A stretch of 16,961 bases of DNA from CAJXCL01 sp964394335 (GCA_964394335.1 CAYMVZ010000051.1:1-16961), one strand, 5' to 3'; positions 6,391 through 14,797 are shown, counted from the stretch's first letter. Notes: generated by a model from the sequence alone, not told the origin. Program-made: numbers and translations.

Positions 6391-8601
6391 TTAAAGCGGC
6401 TCCAGGTAAGATGATCCCATAGTATCCTGGAGTCTTTTTTTGAGATATGTGAACCTTTTATGGATATTTGCGTTTTTTATCGCGATTCCAATCGCTCTTT
6501 TGGTGCCTGTCAAAATTACTAAATCCTTTGCTCTTGTTATTCCCGTATATAAAAGGTTTCTCTGGAGCATGATGTAATGCTGAATCAAAACCGGCATTAC
6601 AATAGCCGGGTATTCATTCCCCTGGGATTTGTGAACAGAAATAGCATATGCCAGTGTCAGTTCATCCAACTCGCTGAATTCATATCTTACATTCTTTATG
6701 TCAAAGAGCACGGTCAAAAAATGATCTTCCAGGTTTACTTCCGCTACTTTTCCGATATCGCCGTTAAAGACTTCTTTATCGTAATTATTTCTGATCTGCA
6801 TAACTTTGTCGTTAAGCCTGAACAGCCTGTCACCACGTTTAAACTCCGGACCGGACGGATTAAGGCACTGCTGCAAAACCGAATTCAGGTTTATTGTTCC
6901 AATAATCCCTTTGTTCATAGGGCATATAACCTGTACATCATTTGCAGTTATATGGGAGAAATTTTCCGGTATTTTTTTTAAAAGCAGTTCTTTGATTAAT
7001 TCCAAAATTTTTTCCGGATCCTCCTCCTGAAAAAGAAAAAAGTTATCGGCAGGCTTTCTACTTTTTTCAGAATAGAAGGGGGATTCTCCATTATTAATTC
7101 GATGCGCGTTAACAACTATCTGGCTCCCCTGAGCCTGCCTGAATATTTCCTCAAGCCTCACTACCTCAATCATCCCGGAATCAATAATATCGTGCAGGAC
7201 ATTTCCCGCCCCTACAGATGGAAGCTGGTTACTGTCTCCTATTAATACTAAAGTGCTTTGTGGTGGAATAGCCTTCAGCAAATAGTACATTAAATGATTA
7301 TCAATCATGGAAACTTCATCAACAATTATGATGTCCCCGTTTAACGGGTTCTGCTCATCCCGCTGAAAACCTCCTTTTTTATAATTAAATTCCAATGAGC
7401 GGTGAATGGTTCTTGCTTCCATTCCCGTGACTTCCGATAACCGCTTTGCCGCCCTCCCTGTGGGAGCGGCCAGCAATATTTTTGCGCCCCGTCGTCTAAC
7501 AACTTCCACCAGAACCTTAACAATCGTTGTTTTCCCTGTTCCGGGGCCCCCTGTAATAACCAGTATTTTACTTGTCGCTGCAGCGCAGACCGCCTTTCTT
7601 TGCAATTCGGACAGCTCAATTCCAAACTTTTTTTCCGCGAAAACAACCCCTTTTTCAAATCCTTTACACCATGAGCCGGGTGGTTCCTTTAACAAATCCT
7701 TCAATTTACTCGAGATGCCGGTTTCCGATAAATAAGACTGCCAGAGATAGACTGCTTTCTGGTTAACCCGGGATGAATCAAAATCATCCGCGATATCCTC
7801 TATTATAATTTCCCTAATTTTAAATTTGTATGCCACTGCTTTCACAACGATTTCCGCGTCCACCTGTAACAATTCAGAAGTTTTCTCAATCAGAGCGTCA
7901 TAAGGATAAAATACATTTCCATCATTGCCTGCCTGTTTTAGTGCGTATAAAACAGCAGATTCCGCCCTCAACGGAGAATTCGGGTCAATTCCAAGATTGA
8001 ACGCGATACGGTCCGCAACCTTAAACCCGATACCAAAAATATCCGAAGTCAATTGATAAGGATTTTTCTTAACCACCTGAATCGATTTCTTCTTATACTG
8101 CTTGTATATCTTGGTGGCATAAGTGGCACTGATACCATGCCCCTGCAGGAAGATCATAATAGACCGGACGCCACGTTGCTCGTCCCACGCACTTTGGATC
8201 ATTTCAATCCTTTTTGCCCCTATTCCTTCCACTTCATTCAGCCGGGAAAGGTTTTTGTCCATAACACTCAGCGTATCTTTACCAAACTTATCCACCAGTC
8301 TTTTAGCCGTAACCGGACCGATGCCCTTTATCATCCCGGAAGACAGGTATTTTTTGATACCTGTTAAAGTAGTGGGTTCCATAGGAAGAACCGAATCGAT
8401 TTTAAACTGGCGGCCATAGACCTTATGTTCTGTCCATTCCCCTTCAACCTTTAGCAATTCACCTGCTTTGGGGGAAACCAGGGTCCCTACAATTGTCACC
8501 GGAATTACTTCTCCCTTAAGCTTTAACCGGGCTACAGTAAAGGCGTTGTCCTCGTTCGTATAAACAACCTTATCCAATTCCCCTTCAATACTGGTTTTCA
8601 T
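6391..8601 (-). CDS. recD2: RecD2-type (RecD-like) DNA helicase
   Basis: 736 residues from ATG 8601. A TTG at 8637 is also in frame but coincides with the -35 box, so it is rejected. It is an SF1B 5'-3' DNA helicase of the RecD2 group found in bacteria without or beside RecBC, and takes part in DNA repair. The N-terminal domain is followed by three helix-hairpin-helix-like segments ('GMIKGIGPVTAKRL', ~89-102; 'VEGIGAKRI', ~124-132; 'IFGIGFKVADRIA', ~188-200). The motor has Walker A GGPGTGKTT (351-359), Walker B IIIVDEVSMID (~424-434), GDSNQLPSVGAG (455-466), then 'YAISVHKSQGNEYP' and 'LLYTGITRAKDL' near the C-terminus. Length is normal and all motifs are intact. It heads a same-strand run towards flgM and has a leaderless-type promoter. 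Confidence 0.95.
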   Translation of the reverse strand: MKTSIEGELDKVVYTNEDNAFTVARLKLKGEVIPVTIVGTLVSPKAGELLKVEGEWTEHKVYGRQFKIDSVLPMEPTTLTGIKKYLSSGMIKGIGPVTAKRLVDKFGKDTLSVMDKNLSRLNEVEGIGAKRIEMIQSAWDEQRGVRSIMIFLQGHGISATYATKIYKQYKKKSIQVVKKNPYQLTSDIFGIGFKVADRIAFNLGIDPNSPLRAESAVLYALKQAGNDGNVFYPYDALIEKTSELLQVDAEIVVKAVAYKFKIREIIIEDIADDFDSSRVNQKAVYLWQSYLSETGISSKLKDLLKEPPGSWCKGFEKGVVFAEKKFGIELSELQRKAVCAAATSKILVITGGPGTGKTTIVKVLVEVVRRRGAKILLAAPTGRAAKRLSEVTGMEARTIHRSLEFNYKKGGFQRDEQNPLNGDIIIVDEVSMIDNHLMYYLLKAIPPQSTLVLIGDSNQLPSVGAGNVLHDIIDSGMIEVVRLEEIFRQAQGSQIVVNAHRINNGESPFYSEKSRKPADNFFLFQEEDPEKILELIKELLLKKIPENFSHITANDVQVICPMNKGIIGTINLNSVLQQCLNPSGPEFKRGDRLFRLNDKVMQIRNNYDKEVFNGDIGKVAEVNLEDHFLTVLFDIKNVRYEFSELDELTLAYAISVHKSQGNEYPAIVMPVLIQHYIMLQRNLLYTGITRAKDLVILTGTKRAIGIAIKNANIHKRFTYLKKRLQDTMGSSYLEPL

Positions 8602-8608
8602 GAGATTC

Positions 8609-8637
8609 ACTATAATTATTGACGCAATAGTAGTCAA
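8609..8637 (-). promoter_or_regulatory. Sigma-70-like promoter of recD2, leaderless type
   Basis: On the minus strand TTGACT (8637-8632), a 17-nt spacer and TATAGT (8614-8609) are followed by only 7 nt before ATG 8601. The predicted transcript would begin at or next to the start codon, and no Shine-Dalgarno exists upstream of that ATG. Confidence 0.65.
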
Positions 8638-8689
8638 GCGATAAAGAATTCCGGATAGGATGAAGGGAATTTTTTTTATTCAAGAAATT

Positions 8690-8778
8690 CCCCTCTTGAG
8701 AGGGGATTAAGGGGTGTGTAATTATTTACCGCGGAGACCGCAGAGACAGCAGAAATTCGTTGACAGAATGAACTGGAT
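8690..8778. repeat. Mosaic of dispersed intergenic repeat fragments
   Basis: The 301-bp gap between recD2 and the antitoxin gene holds three fragments of kinds I know from many bacterial genomes. They are a CCCCTCT-TG-AGAGGGG hairpin followed by GGGGTGTG (8690-8717), 'accgcggagaccgcagagac' (8728-8747) and 'ttgacagaatgaactggat' (8760-8778). They look like worn non-coding repeats rather than genes. No ORF is supported here. Confidence 0.5.
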
Positions 8779-8852
8779 ATTTTTTCTTCAAGCAAATTAG
8801 GCTGTCCGAGAATCCTCACATTTTTCTCCTCAATAATTCTTAACTTTCTATG

Positions 8853-8888
8853 ATATGTGGATTATTATAGCTATAGAAATCCACATAT
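8853..8888. promoter_or_regulatory. 36-bp palindromic operator of the antitoxin gene
   Basis: One palindrome centred at 8870.5 pairs 16 of 18 positions per arm: outer arms ATATGTGGATT / AATCCACATAT and inner core TATAGCTATA. It lies 14 bp upstream of ATG 8903 and immediately before the GGAGG ribosome site, as expected for autorepression by a ribbon-helix-helix antitoxin. TATAGC within it may also be part of the -10 region. Confidence 0.7.
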
Positions 8889-8902
8889 AAATGGAGGTCA
8901 CT

Positions 8903-9133
8903 ATGAAAACAGTTCAAATGACTTTAGACGATGAATTACTATATGCTGTCGATAAGGTTGTAAAAAGACTTAAGACTACACGATCCTCGTTCACGCGACA
9001 GGCATTGCGCGAAGCGATAAATCAAGTAAAGTTTAACAGCCTGGAAATGAAACATACGAGAGGCTATGAGAGGAACCCTGTTAAAAAATCAGAGTTTAGT
9101 GTCTGGGAATCAGCGCAAGAATGGGGTGATTAA
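8903..9133 (+). CDS. Orphan ribbon-helix-helix (CopG/MazE-like) antitoxin
   Basis: 76 residues from ATG 8903, which has a perfect GGAGG site 5 nt upstream; an in-frame ATG at 8891 overlaps that site and is rejected. Residues 1-40 (KTVQMTLDDELLYAVDKVV, then 'TTRSSFTRQALREAI') form the ribbon-helix-helix DNA-binding fold. The tail 'RGYERNPVKKSEFSVWESAQEWGD' is the toxin-neutralising type I know from antitoxins paired with MazF/PemK toxins. Such toxin genes normally start overlapping the antitoxin stop. Here the TAATG junction is present (9131-9135) but reads ATG AAA TGA, so the partner gene is missing. It probably represses itself at the upstream palindrome. Confidence 0.85.
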   Translation: MKTVQMTLDDELLYAVDKVVKRLKTTRSSFTRQALREAINQVKFNSLEMKHTRGYERNPVKKSEFSVWESAQEWGD

Positions 9134-9335
9134 TGAAATGAGTAAATCCTTCCTTATAATCGGGGATTCTCATTTCCGTCGCTTAAGCGCGTCGTCATCT
9201 TTTTATTTCATCAATATCTCTCTTGCTTTGAGTTCAGATTTACGTTAACCTTGTTTAATGAAAGTGTTTAGCGAGCGCATTCCCCGTAGCTTGCTTCGGG
9301 GAGCTTCAAAAGAGTAATACTTTTTATCGATATTC
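9134..9335. other. Gene-free stretch with a repeat hairpin; expected toxin gene absent
   Basis: No supported ORF follows the antitoxin. At 9282-9301 there is a CCCCG...CGGGG hairpin with loop TAGCTTGCTT, a dispersed-repeat type I have seen in other genomes. A short reading of 'MSKSFLIIGDSH' from 9139 ends at 9248 and resembles no toxin. The remainder looks like decayed or inserted non-coding DNA. Confidence 0.5.
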
Positions 9336-9368
9336 TTGTTTTCTGTTAGTCCTTGTAAATGTTTTGCC

Positions 9369-9752
9369 ATGAACGATATTGAATACCAGCTTTATAAAAA
9401 TTCTGAAAACTTTGGGATTGTGGTCTTTCCAAAGAATATTATATCTTCTGACCTGGACAGCTATGCAAAGGGCATGAATTTTGAGCCTGTCGAATCAGGA
9501 AAGGCTGTAAGGCGAAAGGGAACCAAGGGGGAAGCGGAAACATACATGATGCCCCAGGAGCTTCAGGAAAAACACGACATAAAAAAATTTATTATTATCC
9601 GGCTATTGCCCAAAGATGATGAATTGATGATTGGAATATATGATCCGGAATGGGGCTTAACGCTTCCGGAAACGAAATATTTATTAAAAGAAATTGTAGA
9701 TAATATTCCAAAAACACTGGATGTTTTCAGAGGAGTTGATCAGAAGAATTAA
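9369..9752 (+). CDS. Unknown protein, copy 1 of a duplicated pair, signal peptide damaged
   Basis: 127 residues from ATG 9369. It is about two-thirds identical to the protein at 10325-10804, including 'LMIGIYDPEWGLTL' and 'NIPKTLDVFRG'. In copy 2 the equivalent point (NDIEY) follows a signal peptide. Here the DNA upstream still resembles the signal-peptide codons (LFSVSPC from TTG 9336), but it has a 6-bp insertion, the cleavage-site Gln codon has become Met, and the upstream part is shortened and runs into a stop at 9315. No ribosome site precedes 9369 or 9336. It is either a pseudogene or a cytoplasmic derivative. The family is not recognised; the body itself is intact. Confidence 0.55.
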   Translation: MNDIEYQLYKNSENFGIVVFPKNIISSDLDSYAKGMNFEPVESGKAVRRKGTKGEAETYMMPQELQEKHDIKKFIIIRLLPKDDELMIGIYDPEWGLTLPETKYLLKEIVDNIPKTLDVFRGVDQKN

Positions 9753-9861
9753 ATCTATTAATAACTTTCAGGAGTTTGTTTCCCTGTGCGCGAAAAAAGT
9801 CGTTACTGTGTCTCGGGAGAAGGTATAGTATAAAATATAACGATAGGGAGGTGCTTTTCTT

Positions 9862-10053
9862 ATGCCAATGTATGAATATGAATGTAAAAAATGCAAAACA
9901 ACTACGGAGGTATTGCAAAGTATTAACGACCAACCAATAGAAAAATGCGAAAAATGCGGTGAAGATGTGCAAAAAGTCTATAATAAAATGACTTTTCACC
10001 TCAATGGCCCTGGATTTTATGCCACCGATAATAAAAGGAAATATCTTAAATAG
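9862..10053 (+). CDS. FmdB-type zinc-ribbon protein
   Basis: 63 residues, ATG behind a strong GGGAGGTG ribosome site. The family signature is complete: 'MPMYEYECKKCK' at the start, two CxxC pairs (CKKC 9-12 and CEKC ~29-32) forming one zinc ribbon, and 'FHLNGPGFYATD' near the end. FmdB/CxxC_CXXC_SSSS proteins were first noted as putative regulators beside formamidase or amidase genes; their real function is mostly unknown. The usual disordered Ser-rich tail is missing, which is common in short versions. It stands alone between the two copies of the unknown duplicated protein. TATA-rich sequence (9826-9842) may hold its promoter. Confidence 0.9.
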   Translation: MPMYEYECKKCKTTTEVLQSINDQPIEKCEKCGEDVQKVYNKMTFHLNGPGFYATDNKRKYLK

Positions 10054-10159
10054 CTGATGGGGTGACACATCTTTTTAATCCCCTTCCTTCATAAAGCTCA
10101 TAACAGGCTTTTGCAAGAACGGGAAAAATGTCCATCGACTCTTGACATTTATGAACATT

Positions 10160-10276
10160 TTGCCTGCTATTCTGACCCCTTTGCCTGTCATTCTGAGTAC
10201 ATTCGTTTCGCTCAGTGCAAAATCCGCGAAGAATCTCTATAATTGGCTGGGAGCCTGTCCTGAGTGAAACGAAGGA
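10160..10276. repeat. Dispersed 'CATTCTGAG...GAAGAATCTC' intergenic repeat
   Basis: The 10054-10324 gap contains a diverged copy of the very widespread element beginning CATTCTGAG (10190-10198) and ending GCGAAGAATCTC (10226-10237). Next to it is a relative of the 'GAGCCTGTCCTGAG...CGAAGG' element (10251-10275). A partial extra copy (ATTCTGACCCCTTTGCC) precedes it. Both are non-coding repeats seen across many phyla. No gene is supported in this gap. Confidence 0.6.
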
Positions 10277-10324
10277 ATACACTCGATTTTTTAGTGTTGC
10301 ACTTTCTTCTTGAGCCGGTGGTTT

Positions 10325-10804
10325 ATGAATAACAAGAGTTTTTACTTCTTTTCCCTTCTAATATGTTTGTTTTCTGTTAGTCCCTGTTTTGCTCAGAACG
10401 ACATTGAATATGAGCTTCACAAAAATTATGAAAACTATGGTATCGTAGTATTTCCAAAGCGAATATCCTCTCCCCAACTGGATACCTATCTAAAGTCCAT
10501 AGATTTTGAGCCTGTCGAATCCGGAAAAGCAGTGATGAGGTTTGGACCAAAAGGAGAAAATTCGACATACATGATGCCCCTCGAAGTTCAAAAGAAATAC
10601 GCCATAAGAAAATTTATTGTCGTACAGATTCTACCCGATCACAGGTTGATGATTGGAATATATGATCCGGAATGGGGCTTAACGCTTATAAACACAAAAT
10701 TTTCATTAGAAGAGATTAAAAAAAATATTCCAAAAACACTGGACGTTTTCAGAGGCGCTAATAAGAAGAAGGAGATTTTTTTGGAACCGCAGTTTCCCAA
10801 TTAA
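10325..10804 (+). CDS. Unknown secreted protein, copy 2 of a duplicated pair
   Basis: 159 residues from ATG 10325; a TTG at 10310 adds a less signal-like leader. Residues 1-23 are a signal peptide: MNNK, a hydrophobic core, then 'SPCFA' with likely cleavage before Q24. The mature part (~136 residues) mixes strands and helices with no Cys and has the segments 'GIVVFPK', 'FEPVESGKAV', 'TYMMP', 'MIGIYDPEWGLTL' and 'NIPKTLDVFRG'. I do not recognise the family; a periplasmic location is likely. It is paralogous to 9369-9752, and about 40 bp around 'IGIYDPEWGLTL' are identical at DNA level, so the duplication or a conversion event is fairly recent. It ends 12 bp from the convergent M24 gene. Confidence 0.8.
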   Translation: MNNKSFYFFSLLICLFSVSPCFAQNDIEYELHKNYENYGIVVFPKRISSPQLDTYLKSIDFEPVESGKAVMRFGPKGENSTYMMPLEVQKKYAIRKFIVVQILPDHRLMIGIYDPEWGLTLINTKFSLEEIKKNIPKTLDVFRGANKKKEIFLEPQFPN

Positions 10805-10816
10805 AAAGTTCGATGG

Positions 10817-11965
10817 TCAAGAGATCTCTAAAAAATTAGGATACTGCGTCAGCTTTCTCATGCCTGTTTTTGTTACCAGCACTACATCTTCAATACGGAC
10901 TCCTCCCATGCCGGGATAATAAAGCCCCGGTTCCACGGTGACCACATGCCCTGCTTTTAACATGCAGGATGTTATGCTGATACGAGGATGTTCGTGGACA
11001 TCCAACCCGAGCCCATGTCCGGTGCCGTGAAAAAAACCTTCCATCCGTTTTTTTCCCTTGCGGGTGGGAAACCCTTTTTGTTTAAAAAAATCCTGAATCG
11101 CATTATGAACGTCCTTGCCGTCAACTCCGTCTTTGATTTTTTTTAAAGCTATCTGCTGCCCTTCCAAAACAGTTTTATACGCCTTTTTAAGTCGGGTTGA
11201 AGCTTTTCCTTTTACTACGGTCCTGGACATATCCCCGAAATACCCTGATTTTTGAGAGCGGGGAAATATATCAAATATAATCGAATTGTTGGCCTTTAAT
11301 GCTCCTGAACCTTCGTTATGCGGATCGCAACACTGGTTTCCGCATGAAACAATGGTATGGCTCGGAAGGTAGCCCATCTTCATGATTGTGGAATTAATCT
11401 CTGCTTTTACCAGCTCAGATGTTAGTTTGATTTTATCCATATACAGAAAACCATCTTTACCGATAATCGATTTTTTAATCAAATTAATTCCAGCCTCCAT
11501 TCCTTTTTCCGCCGCCTTTAACGATTCTTTTATATGTCTCACTTCTCGCGAAGATTTCATCTGACGGCATTTAAAAAAAGGATCCGGTTTGAAGTGTACT
11601 TTGAGCTTCTTTTTTCTCAAGCCATCAGCTATTTCAATGGGAAAGTTTGTTGGCACAAGAACAGAGGAGATTTTTCGTTCTTTGAAAATATGATTAATTA
11701 TTTCTACGGTTCCTGATTTTTTTATCCCTTTTTTCTTTAATTGATTTGTAATTTTAGTTATAGAGAGGATATGGTTAACTGAAGCGGTTTTTTTTGCCCG
11801 GTCTATTTCCAGATCTGAAAGGACCAGGGTCGATTTATTTTTGATTTGAAAATAGATTACCGGATCAGGAACAAAAAAACGCGTGGCATACAAGATATTC
11901 GCGTTAGTTTCACTATCCGCCACCATAAGCAGCGCGTCATATTTAATATCTTTCGAAGTCTTCAC
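10817..11965 (-). CDS. M24 family Xaa-Pro peptidase
   Basis: 382 residues from GTG 11965. It is a pita-bread-fold metallopeptidase removing N-terminal residues before proline (aminopeptidase P/prolidase type), probably cytoplasmic since no signal peptide is seen. An N-terminal creatinase-like domain (1-~135) precedes the catalytic domain. All five metal ligands are present: D232 (FDIFPR), D245 (FGDMSRT), H317 (GTGHGLGLDVHE), E345 (VTVEPGLY) and E359 (VRIEDV). Supporting histidines H313 and H324 are also there. Length is typical. It is transcribed divergently from the M16 peptidase gene (93-bp gap). A TATAAT box lies 8 nt before GTG and there is no Shine-Dalgarno, which supports this start as leaderless. 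Confidence 0.92.
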   Translation of the reverse strand: MKTSKDIKYDALLMVADSETNANILYATRFFVPDPVIYFQIKNKSTLVLSDLEIDRAKKTASVNHILSITKITNQLKKKGIKKSGTVEIINHIFKERKISSVLVPTNFPIEIADGLRKKKLKVHFKPDPFFKCRQMKSSREVRHIKESLKAAEKGMEAGINLIKKSIIGKDGFLYMDKIKLTSELVKAEINSTIMKMGYLPSHTIVSCGNQCCDPHNEGSGALKANNSIIFDIFPRSQKSGYFGDMSRTVVKGKASTRLKKAYKTVLEGQQIALKKIKDGVDGKDVHNAIQDFFKQKGFPTRKGKKRMEGFFHGTGHGLGLDVHEHPRISITSCMLKAGHVVTVEPGLYYPGMGGVRIEDVVLVTKTGMRKLTQYPNFLEIS

Positions 11966-11973
11966 AGGTTTTA

Positions 11974-12002
11974 ATTATAACCATTTTATTCGCTTGCTCC
12001 AA
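11974..12002 (-). promoter_or_regulatory. Sigma-70-like promoter of the M24 peptidase gene, leaderless type
   Basis: On the minus strand TTGGAG (12002-11997), a 17-nt spacer and a perfect TATAAT (11979-11974) are followed by 8 nt before GTG 11965. There is no Shine-Dalgarno. Confidence 0.65.
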
Positions 12003-12023
12003 GCAGATAGATGAAGCGGCTTC

Positions 12024-12052
12024 TTGACATGATTACAATGTATCTTTAATAT
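12024..12052 (+). promoter_or_regulatory. Sigma-70-like promoter of the M16 peptidase gene, leaderless type
   Basis: A perfect TTGACA (12024-12029), a 17-nt spacer and TAATAT (12047-12052) are followed by just 6 nt (CAAATA) before ATG 12059. The transcript would start on or beside the A of ATG, so no Shine-Dalgarno is possible. Confidence 0.75.
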
Positions 12053-12058
12053 CAAATA

Positions 12059-14797
12059 ATGAACAAACTAATTGTCTTCACCCTTTTTTTTACCCTGTTT
12101 TTGAATGGAAGTTTGGAAGCACGGGAATCGAAAGAAAACGTGACTGTCACTCAGCTTAAAAATGGTTTAAGCCTTATACTTATAGAAAATCACTCTTCCC
12201 CTATGATCTCTTCGGTAGTTACGGTAAACGCGGGATCCGTGAATGAAACCAAAGATGTCAATGGAATATCCCACATGCTGGAGCATCTCCTTTTCAACGG
12301 CACTACAAGCAGAACCCAGGAACAGCTCTATAGCGAGCAGGATTATTATGGGATTTATAATAACGCCCATACAGACAGGGATTACACCAATTATATTATG
12401 CTGGTGGAGAAGGATTTTATTGAAAAGGCTTTAGATCTTCAGTCAGATATGCTTTTTTACTCCATCTTTCCGGAAAATAAATTTAAAAAAGAGAAAGGCA
12501 TTATCCTTAACGAATTAGCGAGAAGCAGCGCTAATGATTATTACTGGGCTGACGAGTTTTTTAAGAGAAAATTTTTTAAGGGTACCCCTTATAACCTGAC
12601 GATACTCGGAAACCCTTCTTCTATCAAGCAGATTACAAGAGAACAGGTCATTAAATTTTATCAGACTTTTTATAAACCGAATAATATGACAGCCCTTGTC
12701 ATGGGTGATTTCGAGCCGGAAGCGATGACAGCTCTTTTTGAAAAATATTTTGGTTCTGCCAGCCCCGGCAAAATACCAGAACCTGAAACCTATCAGATAA
12801 ATTCATCAATTATCGGTAAAACATATTCTCAGAATATTCAGTCAAAAAATATTTATCTTAATTTAGGAATTGTTGCGCCTGATGTTGGAGATGAGGACTT
12901 TTATGCCTTCGACCTTTTAACCAGAATATTAAATCTGCATCTCAAAGATAATCTGAATGAGCGGCTGACAAGAAAAAAAAATGCTCAATTACTGGGAATA
13001 TCATCAAGTTTTAATTTTTCCAAATTTTTATCTACTTTCACCGTTTCAGCTACTTTGTCTCCTGATTCCGATGTCAAAGCAGTTAAAAATGAAATTATCA
13101 GCTATATAAAAGAGTTTATCAGGGGAAAATTCAAAGAGAATGAGATAAGGGGACTTATGACATCGCTAAATGTCAATGAACAGTTTTTATCTGAAAAACC
13201 GCATTACTATGGAATGATGAAAGGCCACTGGCTTGCTGTAGGAGGATGGGACTTTACCGGTAGTTATATAGATAATCTCTCAAAAATTTCTGTGCAAGGA
13301 CTTAAAAAGGCAGGGGATGCCTACTTCAGGAACCCTCAATTTACTACTACTATTACCAGTCCCGGAGATCAAAAACCGGAGTTTGTTTCGCAAGAATACT
13401 ATTTACCGGGAACAGGAAAAATTAATTTTATGAAGGAGAGCGTTCTTTTAACTGAATCATGGGAAAAAGGAAATATCTCAAATAAAACTGGTAGTAAAAA
13501 AAGTAGAGAGAAAAAATCTTTAGAACAAAGAAAATTATCAATTTCCGAAACCAGAGGCTTTGAAAAAACCGTTTTAAATAATGGTCTCACTCTTTTAATC
13601 AATTCCAACCCGGATTCCACGGTTTTTGCCATTCACCTTTTAGCGAAAAACAGAACCGCTTTGGAGCCCGAGGGAAAAGAGGGGATAGCAAATTTTCTCC
13701 ACAGGTTGATAGAAAAGAGAACCGGCACAAGAGATAAGAAGCAGTTTAAGGACTCGCTTAACGATATAGGCGCCGCATTGAAAACGAGGGACAACCCTTT
13801 TATTCCTTACGATGACTATTATACGTCACGGGAGTTTTCCTTTATCCGCTTTGAAACTATCGACAAGTTTTACAAAGAGGCCATTTACAATTTTTCCGAT
13901 ATCGTTTTAAACCCGTCTTTTTTAGAAGAAGATATTGAAGGTGTTAAAGCAGAGCTAATAAGTCTTATTAAGAAGGAAAATGAAAACCCACCTAAAATAG
14001 CCGGTAACCTTCTCTATGAGAGCTTATTTATTGGAAATCTCTTCTCACGGAGAATAAACGGAACAGAGAAATCCATTGCATCCATTACAAGGCAGGATTT
14101 AGTTAAATTTTATAAATATTATTTTGCTCCGAATAACCTGATTATTTCCATAGCCACATCTCTTGGCAGGGAACAGGTTCTAAAAGAATTCGAAAAATAT
14201 TTCAAAGGGCATTCACCCTCAAAGGCTCCACTTCTTTCTTCTGAAGAATATTCTGATGTCTCAAAGGAAAAATCAGTGCGGAGTTCTTTGAATAAAACGC
14301 AATCTTATATCCGCCTGGGAGTCTTATTTAAAATGAATGAGGATGATGAGGCGGGGTTTCGGGTGCTGGCATCCATTCTATCGCAAAATTTATCTCAAAA
14401 CCTTAGAGAAAAAAAAGGTCTGGCATATTCCCTGGGTGCCGGATTTTCGATGCATAATAAATACGGTCTTTTTCAAATCGCTGTTGGAACAAGAGCAAAA
14501 ACATTAGATGAGGCGGAAAAAGGCATTTATAATGAAATTGAACAAATTAAAAATAATACGGTTTCTTCTAATAGACTGAATAAGCTCATTAACTTATATA
14601 ATTCCAGAAGATTAATGCGCTCTTTAACCCGCATAAGTCAATGTTTTCAGGCAGGACTGAATGAGTTCTATGGAAGGCCCTTTAATCATAATGAAAAACT
14701 TTTACATGAAATAAAAAAATTAAGCTCTGAAGAAGTTCAGCAAAAAGCCAGAAATTATTTAAAACGGGAAAATATGGTGAAGATTATTGTTGAATAG
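12059..14797 (+). CDS. Secreted M16 family zinc peptidase, two-lobed
   Basis: 912 residues. The first ~21 form a signal peptide (MNKLIV, a hydrophobic core, 'SLEA'), so it acts in the periplasm or outside. It has two M16 halves in one chain, as in PqqL- or pitrilysin-like enzymes. The N-terminal lobe holds the inverted zinc motif HxxEH (H72-M-L-E75-H76) with the third ligand E152 ('ILNELAR'). A charged linker (~465-497, Lys/Ser/Glu-rich) joins the second lobe. There the corresponding site reads 'FLHRLIEK' (H548) and has lost HxxEH, so that half is structural. The C-terminal 'KGLAYSLGAGF...GLFQIAVGTR' (~785-810) is the conserved substrate-binding region. It is divergent from the M24 gene, and both probably degrade peptides. 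Length is near the family norm. Confidence 0.93.
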   Translation: MNKLIVFTLFFTLFLNGSLEARESKENVTVTQLKNGLSLILIENHSSPMISSVVTVNAGSVNETKDVNGISHMLEHLLFNGTTSRTQEQLYSEQDYYGIYNNAHTDRDYTNYIMLVEKDFIEKALDLQSDMLFYSIFPENKFKKEKGIILNELARSSANDYYWADEFFKRKFFKGTPYNLTILGNPSSIKQITREQVIKFYQTFYKPNNMTALVMGDFEPEAMTALFEKYFGSASPGKIPEPETYQINSSIIGKTYSQNIQSKNIYLNLGIVAPDVGDEDFYAFDLLTRILNLHLKDNLNERLTRKKNAQLLGISSSFNFSKFLSTFTVSATLSPDSDVKAVKNEIISYIKEFIRGKFKENEIRGLMTSLNVNEQFLSEKPHYYGMMKGHWLAVGGWDFTGSYIDNLSKISVQGLKKAGDAYFRNPQFTTTITSPGDQKPEFVSQEYYLPGTGKINFMKESVLLTESWEKGNISNKTGSKKSREKKSLEQRKLSISETRGFEKTVLNNGLTLLINSNPDSTVFAIHLLAKNRTALEPEGKEGIANFLHRLIEKRTGTRDKKQFKDSLNDIGAALKTRDNPFIPYDDYYTSREFSFIRFETIDKFYKEAIYNFSDIVLNPSFLEEDIEGVKAELISLIKKENENPPKIAGNLLYESLFIGNLFSRRINGTEKSIASITRQDLVKFYKYYFAPNNLIISIATSLGREQVLKEFEKYFKGHSPSKAPLLSSEEYSDVSKEKSVRSSLNKTQSYIRLGVLFKMNEDDEAGFRVLASILSQNLSQNLREKKGLAYSLGAGFSMHNKYGLFQIAVGTRAKTLDEAEKGIYNEIEQIKNNTVSSNRLNKLINLYNSRRLMRSLTRISQCFQAGLNEFYGRPFNHNEKLLHEIKKLSSEEVQQKARNYLKRENMVKIIVE

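Noticed and set aside
7341..7658. Extra ORFs inside recD2 (minus 105 codons; plus-strand ORFs at 6577-6981, 7406-7735 and 8053-8367)
   Set aside because: The recD2 frame has all helicase motifs through these positions; the others are overlapping-frame shadows.
8602..8637. TTG 8637 as the recD2 start
   Set aside because: The TTG is part of the -35 box TTGACT and the 12 extra residues are not helicase-like; ATG 8601 fits the promoter and the family N-terminus.
8891..8902. ATG 8891 as the antitoxin start
   Set aside because: It lies on the GGAGG ribosome site that serves ATG 8903, and the ribbon-helix-helix proteins begin 'MKTVQ'.
8690..10276. A CRISPR array suggested by many short repeats
   Set aside because: The repeats differ in sequence, are not regularly spaced and there are no cas genes; they are dispersed intergenic repeat fragments.
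9727..10282. Minus-strand ORFs of 113 and 78 codons around fmdB and the 10.2-kb repeat
   Set aside because: One is antisense to fmdB; the other translates a known dispersed non-coding repeat.
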